From Mesocentrotus franciscanus (taxonomy: Eukaryota > Echinodermata > Echinoidea > Camarodonta > Strongylocentrotidae): DNA of 64,000 bases. Position 1 is the first letter of the stretch, and the number at the start of each line of letters is the position of its first letter. The notes beneath the pieces are model-generated. The model worked only from the letters and a program-made list of their open reading frames with translations, was not told the DNA's origin and made no database searches. The position numbers and the translations under genes are program-made. Positions 22,245-33,300 of this stretch are shown here, one piece after another. The stretch is taken from the NCBI GenBank assembly GCA_037976565.1, contig CP137672.1, forward strand, positions 32,224,843 to 32,288,842. Reading direction: 5' to 3'.

Positions 22245-23310
22245 TGTGTATTAAACTGTTACTTGATTTAAAAAGACGTTATCATGCTGCTTTTTATGGT
22301 CTCCAATGTGTTAGTAGATGCCAGGAAAACACCACTTACGGGGGTTCAAAATAGCCCCAAAAATCGCCTCGCCGCTATGCGGCTCGTCGAGGATGCTCGA
22401 TCTGCATCGTCCCAGGGTCAAACTGTTTAAACTGTTACTTTATTAAAAATTACGTTATCCTGCACTGTTTTTTATGGTCTCCATTGTGTTAGTAGATGCC
22501 AGGAAAACATCATTTACGAGGGTTCAAAATAGCCCCCTCCCCCAAATCGCGTCGCCGCTACGCGGCTCGTGGACGAAGCTCCGCATCACGTATGGGGGTT
22601 CAAAATAGCCCCCAAAATCGCCTCGCCGCTACGCGGCTCGTGGACGATGCTCCGCATCGTCATTGAGTCAAATTGTTTTAACTGTTACTTGATTTAAAAA
22701 GACGTTATCAAGCACTGCTTTTAATGGTCTCCATTGTGTTAGTAGATGCCAGGAAAACGTCACTTACGGGGGTTCAAAATAGCCCAAAATCGCCTCGCCG
22801 CTACGCGGCTCGTCGAGGATGCTATTCATCGTCACTTGGTCAAACTGTTTAAACTGTTACTTGATTTAAAATGACGTTATCCTGCACTGCTTTTTATGGT
22901 CTCCATTGTGTTAGTAGATGCCAGGAAAACATCACTTACGAGGGTTCAAAATAGCCCCTCCCCAAATCGCATCGCCGCTACGCGGCTCGTGGACGAAGCT
23001 CCGCATCACGTATGGGGGTTCAAAATAGCCCCCAAAAATCGCCTCGCCGCTATGCGGCTCGTGGACGATGCTCCACATCGTCATTGGGTCAAATTGTTTT
23101 AACTGTTACTTGATTTAAAAAGTCGTTATCAAGCACTGCTTTTATGGACTCCATCGTGGTATTAGATGCCAGGAAAACATCACATACGGGCCGGGAGGTT
23201 CAAAATAGCCCCCCCCCAAAAAAAAAAAAAACAACAACAACAACAAAAATCGCCTCGCCGCTTCGCGGCTCGTGGACAATGCTCAGCATCGTCATTTGGT
23301 CACCCCTTAG
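22245..23310. repeat. Higher-order tandem repeat, alternating 175/248-bp units
   Basis: The block ACTGTTACTTGATTTAAAA begins units near 22,257, 22,432, 22,681, 22,854 and 23,102, giving spacings of 175, 249, 173 and 248 bp. Long units carry an extra copy of the CAAAATAGCCCC...CGCCTCGCCGCTACGCGGC module. The true repeat is therefore a dimer of about 423 bp present twice plus partial copies. Each module contains short GC hairpins such as CGCCGCTACGCGGC and GATGCTCCGCATC. Confidence 0.85.
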
Positions 23311-23900
23311 CAAAAGGCTAGATCCGCACCTGCTAAAGAAAATAGCAAAGAAAGAGAGAAAATAAGAAAGAATAGTGACCTGCCAGTGTCACAAAATAAT
23401 GAGGTATCAAAATATGCTCATCTGACCGTAATTAGATGCCCATATATACCCCTGAGCTTCCGGGGACTCTGCCCCTTGACCCTGCCGGGGCCCCTAGACC
23501 CCACGCCAATTTACACTACGCTCTATACTTGATCGTAAATACTTTAGCCTCCCCCCACCCACTTTGAAAAACGTTCAGCGGGGCCTGCATGTAAGAGTGG
23601 GGTGATGCAGATTTTTTTGTCTGCCAGCCCCCCCAAACTTTTTTGCTCATTACGCCACTGGGGAGAACTGTATTGCCATAACAACTTATGTAGGGACGTA
23701 GTGATACCCTTTGGTGAATGTTTTCATGGCCATCCGCACATATCTCTAAAATTATCACATTTGATCACAGTGATCACGAAAGTTACTTGTCTCAGCAGTC
23801 AATAACATGTTTCTTTTGCGGATTTCCTTTTTACAAAAGTTCAGTTTCAAAACTATAACCAGGGAACGCTATATAATAATATAGTCTTACTAGTCTCAAG
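23310..23900. other. Mixed repeat fragments, no gene seen
   Basis: The stretch contains TTAGCAAAAGGCTAGATCC and GTGACCTGCCAGTGTCACA fragments shared with neighbouring repeats and a TTACGCCACTGG end-like motif. No exon or RNA gene was recognised. Confidence 0.4.
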
Positions 23901-23919
23901 TGTGCCTGTGATTAGACCA

Positions 23920-24425
23920 CCATCCCACCCAACCGGCCACTACTAACACCGTCCACCCCAGGCCAACTCAACCATCCCTTCACATCATTGGGTAATTATC
24001 AAATCCACCAACAACATATACCTCCTTACCGCCACCATGGCACAACCATCGATCCCTCGACCACCACTACCACTACCAACACCAACACCGCCGCTACCAA
24101 TCATTCCGACCCCACCATCAACAACAATCCTCGACCCCAGCCACTGATACAATACCACCCCACCACTAACACAGCCCCTCCCCACTCCCCATTACCACCA
24201 TCCCACCACCAACCTTATCCCCGCCCCCCGTGACATTACCGCTCACATCTCATCCCACCATTTTCACCACGGTCCAAACATACCAATCACCATCACCACC
24301 GTCCCTTGATTCCCCAATACACTCACAAAATAACACCACCATCCATCCGCAAAACCACGCACCGCTACCACCACACAGACACGATCACCATCCCTCCCCA
24401 TCACTAAACCACCGACAGCACATGA
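23920..24425. repeat. CCA/ACC-rich simple repeat
   Basis: About 500 bp are dominated by ACCACC, CATCACC and CCACCA triplets. Overlapping open frames rich in Thr, Pro and His arise from it and are not considered genes. Confidence 0.8.
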
Positions 24426-24850
24426 TGATACTGTAATCTTTTTCTTCTTTTCATTGATTATATTTACCTTGAATGATGATAATCTACATACATAAGTATA
24501 CCTCATTTTTGCTTTGCATATGTTATTTCTAAAATAAACGTAACGAAATATTATACGTCAATTTTGTTTGAACAACTAGACTTGGCATAAGGAATTAGAC
24601 ATTTCCATTGACTTTTTTCTTTGATATTACTACAAATTAAAAGTCTTTTTAACTTTTCTTCAGACAAGCACTTAATATATTGTTGAAATTTCGTTTCATG
24701 TGCATCCTGGAAAATTTGTAACGGGCAAAATGTCCTTTCCTTTTCCTCATTTACAACATATCCGAATGCATTCATTGCATGATTTGTGCTCTGAATCACA
24801 GGTACCAGTTTTTTACCTATTCTTATGGTGTAATTGGTCTTATTAATTAG

Positions 24851-25137
24851 TTAAAGTCCCTCTAAAGTGTTGGGAGCCCAACAAATTTGATGGCAAAATT
24901 TCACTTAAATTGTATCATAATGTGAAAGAGGATGTCATTTAAGACACATTTCTGCAAGGATTTTCAAAACAAATGTTTTTGAAGTCGAATGTTGATGAAA
25001 GAATACAAAATTTAGGTCTTTGCAGAAGTGTGTCTTAAATGACATCCTCTTTCAACATTATGATATACAATTTTAGTGAAATTTTGACATCAAATACTTG
25101 GCGAGTTTCAGGGCTCCGATCACTTTAGAGGGGCTAT
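24851..25137. mobile_element. Hairpin MITE, about 285 bp
   Basis: The ends AGTCCCTCTAAAGTG and CACTTTAGAGGGGCT are inverted. The inversion continues inwards through AAATTTCAC-TAAATTGTAT, CATAATGTGAAAGAGG and ATGTCATTTAAGACACA, so almost the whole element is one long imperfect palindrome with a short centre near 24,990. It is non-coding. Confidence 0.85.
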
Positions 25138-25394
25138 AGGTATTACATTTTATTGATGATATTCAGAATTTTCGCGAATTTTCCATAATCTTAAGAATGT
25201 ATCTTATCTGTATATAATTTATCAAGAATTGTTACTAGACAATATTTTACCAAATTATATATAATTATATTGCTATGTAATTTCAATTTCATTTTTAAAA
25301 ATCTTGTATATACATGTGCCATTCAGCTTAACAATTTGTCTAGCTGAAAAAAAAAACATTCTTTAAATTTAGTTGAATTGAATCATTGCGGCTA

Positions 25395-25894
25395 NNNNNN
25401 NNNNNNNNNNNNNNNNNNNNNNNNNNNNNNNNNNNNNNNNNNNNNNNNNNNNNNNNNNNNNNNNNNNNNNNNNNNNNNNNNNNNNNNNNNNNNNNNNNNN
25501 NNNNNNNNNNNNNNNNNNNNNNNNNNNNNNNNNNNNNNNNNNNNNNNNNNNNNNNNNNNNNNNNNNNNNNNNNNNNNNNNNNNNNNNNNNNNNNNNNNNN
25601 NNNNNNNNNNNNNNNNNNNNNNNNNNNNNNNNNNNNNNNNNNNNNNNNNNNNNNNNNNNNNNNNNNNNNNNNNNNNNNNNNNNNNNNNNNNNNNNNNNNN
25701 NNNNNNNNNNNNNNNNNNNNNNNNNNNNNNNNNNNNNNNNNNNNNNNNNNNNNNNNNNNNNNNNNNNNNNNNNNNNNNNNNNNNNNNNNNNNNNNNNNNN
25801 NNNNNNNNNNNNNNNNNNNNNNNNNNNNNNNNNNNNNNNNNNNNNNNNNNNNNNNNNNNNNNNNNNNNNNNNNNNNNNNNNNNNNNNNNNNNNN
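25395..25894. other. Assembly gap of 500 N
   Basis: Exactly 500 undetermined bases, a round size typical of a scaffold gap of estimated or arbitrary length. Open frames spanning it are meaningless. The gap abuts the left edge of a satellite array, which probably caused it. Confidence 0.98.
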
Positions 25895-27705
25895 AAAAAT
25901 AATTTAATGAAACGTCAAAGCTTCAGCTTCGCGCGGAGGGGAACTGAATTGAACAAAGATTAAGAGTCAAGAACGGTACAACGAATCGTCTTCTTTTTTA
26001 ATAATTTAATGAAACGTCAGCTTCAGCCGCGCGGGAGGGGAAACTGAATTCAAACAAGGATTAAGAGTCGAGAACGGTATAATGAATCGTCTTCTCTCTA
26101 ATAATTTAATGAAACGTCAGCTTCCGCGCTACGCACGAGAGGGTGGGAAACTGAATTCAGACAAGGATTAAGAGTCAGAACGGTAGAACGAATCATCTTC
26201 TTTCTCTAATAATTAAATGAAACTCACAGCTTCCGCGCTTCGCGTGGAGGGGGAAACTGAATTCAAACAAAGATTAAGAGTCAAGAACGGTACAACGAAT
26301 CGTCTTTCTAATAATTAAATGAAACGTCACAGCTTCTGCGCTTCGCGCGGGAGGGGGAAACTGAATTCAAACAAAGATTAAGAGTCAAGAACGGTACAAC
26401 GAATCGTCTTCTGTTTAAATATTTTAATGAAACGTCAAAGCTTCGCGCTTCGCGCGGAGGGGGGAAACTGAATTCAAACAAGGATTAAGAGTCGAGAACG
26501 GTATAACGAATCGTCTTCTTTCTCTGATAATTTAATGAAACGTCAAAGCTTCCGCTACGCGCGAGAGGGTGGAAACTGAATTCAGACAAGGATTAAGAGT
26601 CGAGAACGGTAGAACGAATCATCTTCTTCTCTAATAATTAAATGAAACGTCACAGCTTGCGCTTCGCGGGAGGGGAAACTGAATTCAAACAAAGATTAAG
26701 AGTCAAGAACGGTACAACGAATCGTCTTCTTCTCTGATAATTTAATGAAACGTCAAAGCTTCCGCGCTTCGCGCGGAGGGAAACTTTATTCAAACAAGGA
26801 TTAAGAGTCGAGAACGGTACAACGAAACGTCTTCTTTCTCTAAAAATTAATGAAACAGGGATTAAGAGTCGAGAACGGTACAACGAATCGTCTTCTTTCT
26901 CTAATAATTTAATGAAACGTCAAGCTTCGCTTCGCGCGGGAGGGGAAACTGAATTCAAAAAAGATTAAGAGTCAAGAACGGTACAACGAATCGTCTTCTT
27001 TTAAAAATAATTTAATGAAACGTTAAAGCTTCTGCGCTTCGCGAGGGGGAAACTGAATTCGAACAAAGATTAAGAGTCGAGAACGGTACAACGAATCGTC
27101 TTCTTTAAATAATTTAATGAAACGTCAAAGCTTCCGCGCTTCGCGCGGGAGGGGGGAACTGAATTCAAACAAGGATTAAGAGTCGAGAACGGTACAACGA
27201 ATCGTCTTCTTTCTCTAATAATTTAATGAAACGTCAAAGCTTCTGCGCTTCGCGCGGGAGGAAACTGAATTCAGACAAGGATTAAGAGTCAGAACGGTAC
27301 AACGAATCGTCTTCTTTCTAATAATTTAATGAAACGTCAAAGCTTCCGCGCTTCGCGCGAGAGGGGAAACTGAATTCAGACAAGGATTAAGAGTCGAGAA
27401 CGGTATAACGAATCGTCTTCTTTCTAATAATTTAATGAATCGTCAAAGCTTCCGCGCTTCGCGCGGGAGGGGTAAACTGAATTCAGACAAGGATTAAGAG
27501 TCAGAACGGTACAATTAACGAATCGTCTAGCTTCTTTCTCTAATAATTTAATGAAACGTCAAAGCTTCCGCGCGCTTCGCAAGGGAGGGGGTTCACATAA
27601 TTCACACAAGGATTAAGAGTCGAGAACGGTACAACGAATCGTCTTCTTTCTCTAATAATTTAATGAAACGTCAAAGCTTCCGCGCTTCGCATGGGAGGGG
27701 GAAAC
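25895..27705. repeat. Satellite array, about 105-bp unit, about 17 copies
   Basis: Each unit holds TAATTTAATGAAACGTCAAAG, a GC hairpin (CCGCGCTTCGCGCGG), GGGGAAACTGAATTCA, AACAAGGATTAAGAGTCGAG and AACGGTACAACGAATCGTC. Units differ by small indels and substitutions; one near 26,820-26,880 is shortened to about 60 bp. The array starts at the gap and ends near 27,705 in a C-rich tract, so its true length is unknown. Confidence 0.95.
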
Positions 27706-29220
27706 TCCCCCTCCCTGCACCCCCCCCTAAGGAGCGAGCTTCGCGCACTCTGTAAATGATTATTCGCACGCTTCGCGGGCTCACTACCGCCCCCTAATAT
27801 AAAATCCTAGCTACGCGCCAGTCAAACAGAACAATAAGTATTGCAATTAATTGCGATGGTAAAAAAAAAGCATCAATTTATTGACAAGATGGTCTAGAGC
27901 GCGCGTCTACGACAAACAACAACACAAACGTAATTTGAAGGGCAATCCAATCCCGCCCCCCACTCAGTGTTATTTAGGCTACGCGTATGCTTGTTCCCTC
28001 TCCTTGAAAGCACCCCCTATCTGAGGACTGCCAAATTTCTGACCCCCTTTCGCGGACTTTTCCTGCCTTGAAGACCCCCTTAAATCCGGAACACTTTTTA
28101 AATTTCTAAGGAATCCAAAGAGAGAAAAAGTAAAAACACCCCCTTTTTAAAGAAATCTCCGGTTGAAAAGTCAAATACACCCCTTTTTTAAAACAATTCT
28201 CGGGTCGGACTTTGTCGCGCGAAAAGTACCCCTTTATCGGAGATTTTTGGAACATAAATTTGGTCCCTCCGACCCCGGAGTGGGGGGGGGGGGATCCAAT
28301 CCTTGTAATAAAGTCATTATTGTATGAAAACTGCCGTACGTATATAAAAATATAATTAATTTCTTATTTTCTCCCAAACGCCTTCTGCCTTGGGGCATAT
28401 TACCCAAAACTGTCATGATTAGTATATTATCATGTCCTCTAAAAGGCTCTATATAAAAAGAAAAGACCCTCCTGGGTCATACATCTTGACCTTGATCGCG
28501 AACGAGTGCTTCGATGGATATAGTTGTATATACTTGCATAGTACTGTTGTATAGTTGTATGGTAATATAGTTTCCTGCATTCTGATTGGTTTAAACTATT
28601 CCATTCGATGGATGTATCGTTGTACATAATAATGGCCTGTACAGCCCGCCATATACGTGTACGTGTCGCAACTAAAGCTCTCTACACTGTCTTGTATAGC
28701 ACCCGCGCCGCGCGCGCCCTTAATTTGCCCTATGTTTTCATTTCCGTTACGTAATTAATAAATAAATTGCTACCTTTAGCTCTAGCTCTCAGTCTCACAA
28801 CAACAACACCCTGGCCTAGCATACTTTGCCCGGAGGCCAGACTGCAACAACGATCCTAACGAGGGCATGAAATAACCTCGATTTCCGTAAATTAGCTGTT
28901 TATCAGTACAATTCATACGGCTGACCATTTGAGTAAGTAAATTAGTAAGTGTTTTGAAGAGGTAATTTAAATGTATTTTTCCCACCGTTCGTGCTTCATT
29001 CTGTCACACGTGCAGATATTTTTAGCAAAGTCATTGTCGTCGTAGCGCGTAGCGGCTAGAGCTGCATGCAGAGACAGAGTTAGAATAGATTCAGAGATCG
29101 AGAGAGAATGAGGACACCATGCGTGCATGTGATCGACTGTGACATTATTATGTCGACCAAGATTTAATTGGCTTTGAAGTTTGAGTTTGAAAGGCGATCA
29201 TGAATGTACTATGTAGTATG
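27706..29220. other. Intergenic DNA upstream of TPMT, no gene seen
   Basis: A C-rich tract is followed by AT-rich sequence with repeated CACCCC-TTTTAAA motifs around 28,060-28,240. No convincing exon was found. Part of 28,640-29,220 could hold the promoter or 5' untranslated exon of the TPMT gene, but no clear motif decides this. Confidence 0.35.
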
Positions 29221-29221
29221 T

Positions 29222-29440
29222 AGACCAAAAATTTCTTTCTCTTTCGTTCGTTAGCCTCCTCTGATTTGGGTACGGTCGGCTCCTCTCTAGCCTCTGATTT
29301 GGGTAGTGTCGCTGTCGGCTCCTCTAAGAGTAAGAGTCTAAGAGTAAGAGTAATTAGACTAGAGAGGAGCCGACAGAGAGGAACTGATCGACCCTACCCA
29401 AATCAGAGGCTAACGAACGAAAGAGACAGAATTTTCGGTC
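29222..29440. mobile_element. Inverted-repeat element with TTCGTTCGTTAGCCTC arms
   Basis: The left arm contains TCTTTCGTTCGTTAGCCTC, TGATTTGGGTA and CGGCTCCTCTCTAG. The right arm carries the complementary order CTAGAGAGGAGCCGA, TACCCAAATCAGAGGC and TAACGAACGAAAGAGA. A second right arm occurs at 29,655-29,722. The segment is a foldback with a short centre of TAAGAGTAAGAG repeats. Confidence 0.75.
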
Positions 29441-29754
29441 TAACCAGCTCGTACTTCCGTAGCGGGAGACTATAGACTCCTGCCACCACGCCCTTCCTCC
29501 AGCTCTCCCTTCGATGTAGAATCTCCCGGTTTATGAAATAACCTCCGCCAAACATGGTGGTAACCACAATTTTACTTTCCCTCCCCGTTGAGCAAAACAA
29601 AAATTGCATACGATCTCCCTCGAAGCAGTTCCCCAAAGTTGACGGCCCTGTCTGTAGAGAGGAGCTGACCCTACCCAAATAGGAGGCTAACGAACGAAAG
29701 AGACAGAAATTTTCGGTCTACGGTCAGTGGAACTGGAGCAAGACGCGACGTAGT

Positions 29755-29890
29755 CTCAGCGGAACAACTGACGATATTAGAGACTGCAGCTTTTGGTCTA
29801 GGTGATATAGCCTGGGCCTGGGTTAGGTTGACAAATGGCAGATTTATTGAAGAAACCCCATAGTCATACCAGATGGTTATTTCTGTTTAG
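29755..29890. mobile_element. Rearranged copy of family C element
   Basis: The first half (29,759-29,799) matches the left half of family C in inverted orientation (GCGGAACAAC...AGCTTTTGGTCTA). The second half (29,815-29,889) matches the right half in direct orientation (ACCAGATGGTTATTTCTGTTTA). The copy is therefore internally inverted and serves as the target of the next family C insertion. Confidence 0.6.
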
Positions 29891-29898
29891 GTGATAAT

Positions 29899-30050
29899 TA
29901 GACCGAAAGCTTCAGTCTCTGATATCGACGGTTGTTCCGCTGAGATTGCATCTGGCTCCTCTGACCGCCTCTATACATATGTGTAAGGAAATGTCAACAA
30001 ATGTCAGTTTTATTAAAGAATGACCCATACCAGACGGTTATTTCTGTCTA
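29899..30050. mobile_element. Family C element, 152 bp, 9-bp target duplication
   Basis: The element starts TAGACCGAAAGC and ends TTATTTCTGTCTA. It is flanked by perfect copies of GGTGATAAT (29,890-29,898 and 30,051-30,059). A 9-bp duplication suggests a Mutator-like origin, although TA at both ends leaves the length uncertain by one or two bases. No ORF. Confidence 0.85.
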
Positions 30051-30307
30051 GGTGATAATATAACTAAACATCATGAATATTTGTCCAACATAAGTCTGAC
30101 AAGATTTTATGAAATATTGCTTGTAAATTACTTCTTCAAATTGCTGCTTTAAATTAACTGTCTGCATACACAACCTGTTTAGACACACAACATCTGTATA
30201 CATGTATATATGCCAATGTTTTGTGAGTGTTGGATTATTGGATAGAATAATTCTGTATTTAATCTTTATTCCAATCAATTATTTCAATTTTTGTCTTTTG
30301 ATTCTAG

Positions 30308-33300
30308 GATATTTCCTGTGTGATAATGTCAAGAATACAAAACTGGGCAGAAGGATGGGCAGAGGGCAGGACAGGATTTCATCGGACATATGTTGACAAG
30401 TATGTGGCTTGATTTAAGTTGATTCCACCTTTTATTCATTATTTTATCTGTTTGGAGCCAGAAGGGCATTAACTCATGTACTGTAACTCCGTGTTAATGC
30501 TCTTTTGTTTCTAAACTGACAATTTTATTTTTGACTCTACTAAATGTTTACCTGTTTGCACAAGATTTTGGGCTTTCCATAATTTGCCTTTAAGAAAATG
30601 GCCCATTTTCTCAAACGGTCCAAGTTAAGTTAACGTTAACTTAGTCCACTGATGTATGGAAAGCCAAGTATCAGCCATTTCATTCCCTACAAATTACTTT
30701 TAAGTATTTTTGTAGAAATAATAAACAAAAATAATTTAGTCATGAAAATAAAATGAAATAATTTCATAGTTGCAAGTCTTTGTATTTTCACGTAGCCTAA
30801 TTTTAGTAAGTTCTAATGGATGAAAAGGTTGATATTTGGCACTCCATAAATCAATGGACTAAATCTAGATGCACTCAGGGGAGGATTAAACATGTCCTAA
30901 AGTTTGTTAATTAGCTATTGAGGATACTCGCCTATTTTCTTTTCTGAGTAAGACCCATCATGAGTTCAATAGCAAGATGACTAAATGTGTTAGACAATGA
31001 ACAGTAGCAGAGGTCTATAATATATGATCTCTTTTTGTTGTGTGCTTTGACTATCACATTTTCTCATTTCTCCACTTTGTTGAGCTTAGATCATATTACA
31101 TACTGACAGTAGTACTTATGATATGCCACAGATTTTGCAATGTTCAAAAATAAATAATCGCCCTCTGCATATGTCTACAATTGCCCAAGGCAATTTAGTA
31201 CAGTCAAACCTGCTTTAGTGACCACCTGTCTACAAAGACCACCTGTCTACAAGGACCACATTTTTTGTTTCCCTTGAAAATGGTTTCTCATTGAAACATG
31301 TACTAAAGGAACCGGTCTACAAAGACCACCTGTCTACAAAGACCACTTTTTGTGTTTCCCTTGGGCGGTCGCTATAGACAGGTTTGACTGTATAACTAAA
31401 CTGTTCAGAAAACAATGATTTGCTTTCAGGTCACTGCTGGAGTTCCAGAGCAAACTTTTGGTGAAGAAGCCTAGTCGAGTGTTGGTGCCATTGTGTGGAA
31501 AAACATTGGATATGAGATGGTATGTATTATGAAAGGAGAAAAATGAAGAACCTACCTAGTAGTGATTTGAAATGTTAAAAGAATTAAATGTTCAAGTAGC
31601 ATATTTGCTAGCCATGATTACACAGTCATTGAAAATTCAATATGTTTCACACTTTCACTACAAATTTGATAATCACTTTCAATTTCAATACCTTTTTAAT
31701 GCAGTTGAAAAAAGAAAAGAAAGAGAAATCAAATGAAAAGATCAAACATGAGATGTTCATTATGTGAATAGCTGATTATGCTTTTTTAAGATTCAAGTTA
31801 AAATAACGTACATCTATAATATTTTGAGAAGGAAAAACTACAAATAAAATATCAATTAGTTATGAATTAAGTGGAGTTTTAAACGATTTAAGATAGTAGA
31901 ATAGTATGGTAACAAATGAAAGTAAAGAGAAAATAGCTATTTTTAGTATGTGTTATACATTCAGGGTGGCAGTAAGTAAGATATTTTATAGTGGAGTGAT
32001 TTTTGTCAAAATCTTTTCATTTCAAGGCAAATATTTTAATCTGTCCTGTTTGTTATCAGGCTTGCTGAAGAAGGTCATGAGGTAGTCGGAGTAGAGGCGT
32101 CCTCCAGGCTGTCATGGAATTCTTTCAAGAACAAGATCTCCCCTACAAAGAGAGTGATGTCCCTGGGCTCAAGGATGCAAAACTCTTTGAGGTTTGTGTG
32201 AGCTAGGCTTCTTACAGTCTGTGATATTTCATGATTCTTGAATTTGTGGGGGAGGGGGTGATATCACTGGGCTCAAGGATGCAAAATTGCTTTTGCTGTT
32301 AGGATTATTTTAGGTTTATGTGGGCTAGCTTGCTCAAATCCTCCAATCTAAGATAGAAAAGGTTTAAGCCCTGAGTTTGACAATAGCATAATTACTGCAG
32401 TTGCTGCATGTACATGTGTAGTGGATTTCCATATGAGCTGCTGTTTCTTTCATCAATATCCTTGTTACTCTTCTTTCTTTTTTCCAGAATGAGGACAAGA
32501 AGATCAAAATATACCTGTGTGACTTCTTCCAATTCTCTAAGTAAGTGGAATTAGTGGATTATATACATATATTCTATTTGTTGCTTTCTTAATGAATTCA
32601 TCTATTTGTGAGTTGTTACTGCTTTCCTCAATAAATCTTGTAAGTGGTACTTTTCTATATATTTCTATATACATTGTATATTTATATGACAGGGCTAATA
32701 AGAAGTGATTAAGCATAATATACAAACTGAACTGATATTGAATTGCACTGCCTTATATAATGTGTTTGAATACTCATTTATTGCACTCTTGCTGAAAAGT
32801 ATGATTAAAATGTGTTTTGTATTTGTTCATTGTAACAACGCAGAGAGTTTGCAGGTCAGTTTGATGCTATTTGGGACAGAGGTTCTCTCGTTGCTATTGA
32901 TCCCTCATTACGACAGCAGTGAGTACCAGTTCTACTTCATCTTGTCCTTCTCTTTCTTTTTCTTCTTCTTTTTCTTCTCCTTCTTGTTCTTGTTCTTTTT
33001 CTTCTTGTTCTTTTTCTTTTTCTTCTTTTTCTTTTTCTTCTTCTTCTTCTTGTTCTTGTTCTTGTTCTTGTTCTTCTTTTTCTTCTTCTTCTTGTTCTTC
33101 TTGTTCTTCTTGTTCTTCTTGTTCTTCTTGTTCTTCTTGTTCTTCTTGTTCTTCTTGTTCTTCTTGTTCTTCTTGTTCTTTTTCTTCTTCTTTTTCTTCG
33201 TCTTTTTCTTCGTCTTTATCTTCTTCTTGTTCTTGTTCTTTTTCTTCTTCTCCTTCTTTTTCTTTTTCTTTTTCTTGTTCTTGTTCTTGTTCTTGTTCTT

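Noticed and set aside
25378..25907. Two long frames made of unknown residues
   Set aside because: They span the 500-N assembly gap.
25895..27705. Regularly spaced repeats that could be mistaken for a CRISPR array
   Set aside because: The whole 105-bp unit is repeated with no unique spacers, and the sequence is eukaryotic.
30202..30396. 64-codon open frame overlapping the TPMT start
   Set aside because: It is in another frame from the conserved WAEGWAEG exon and crosses its acceptor site.
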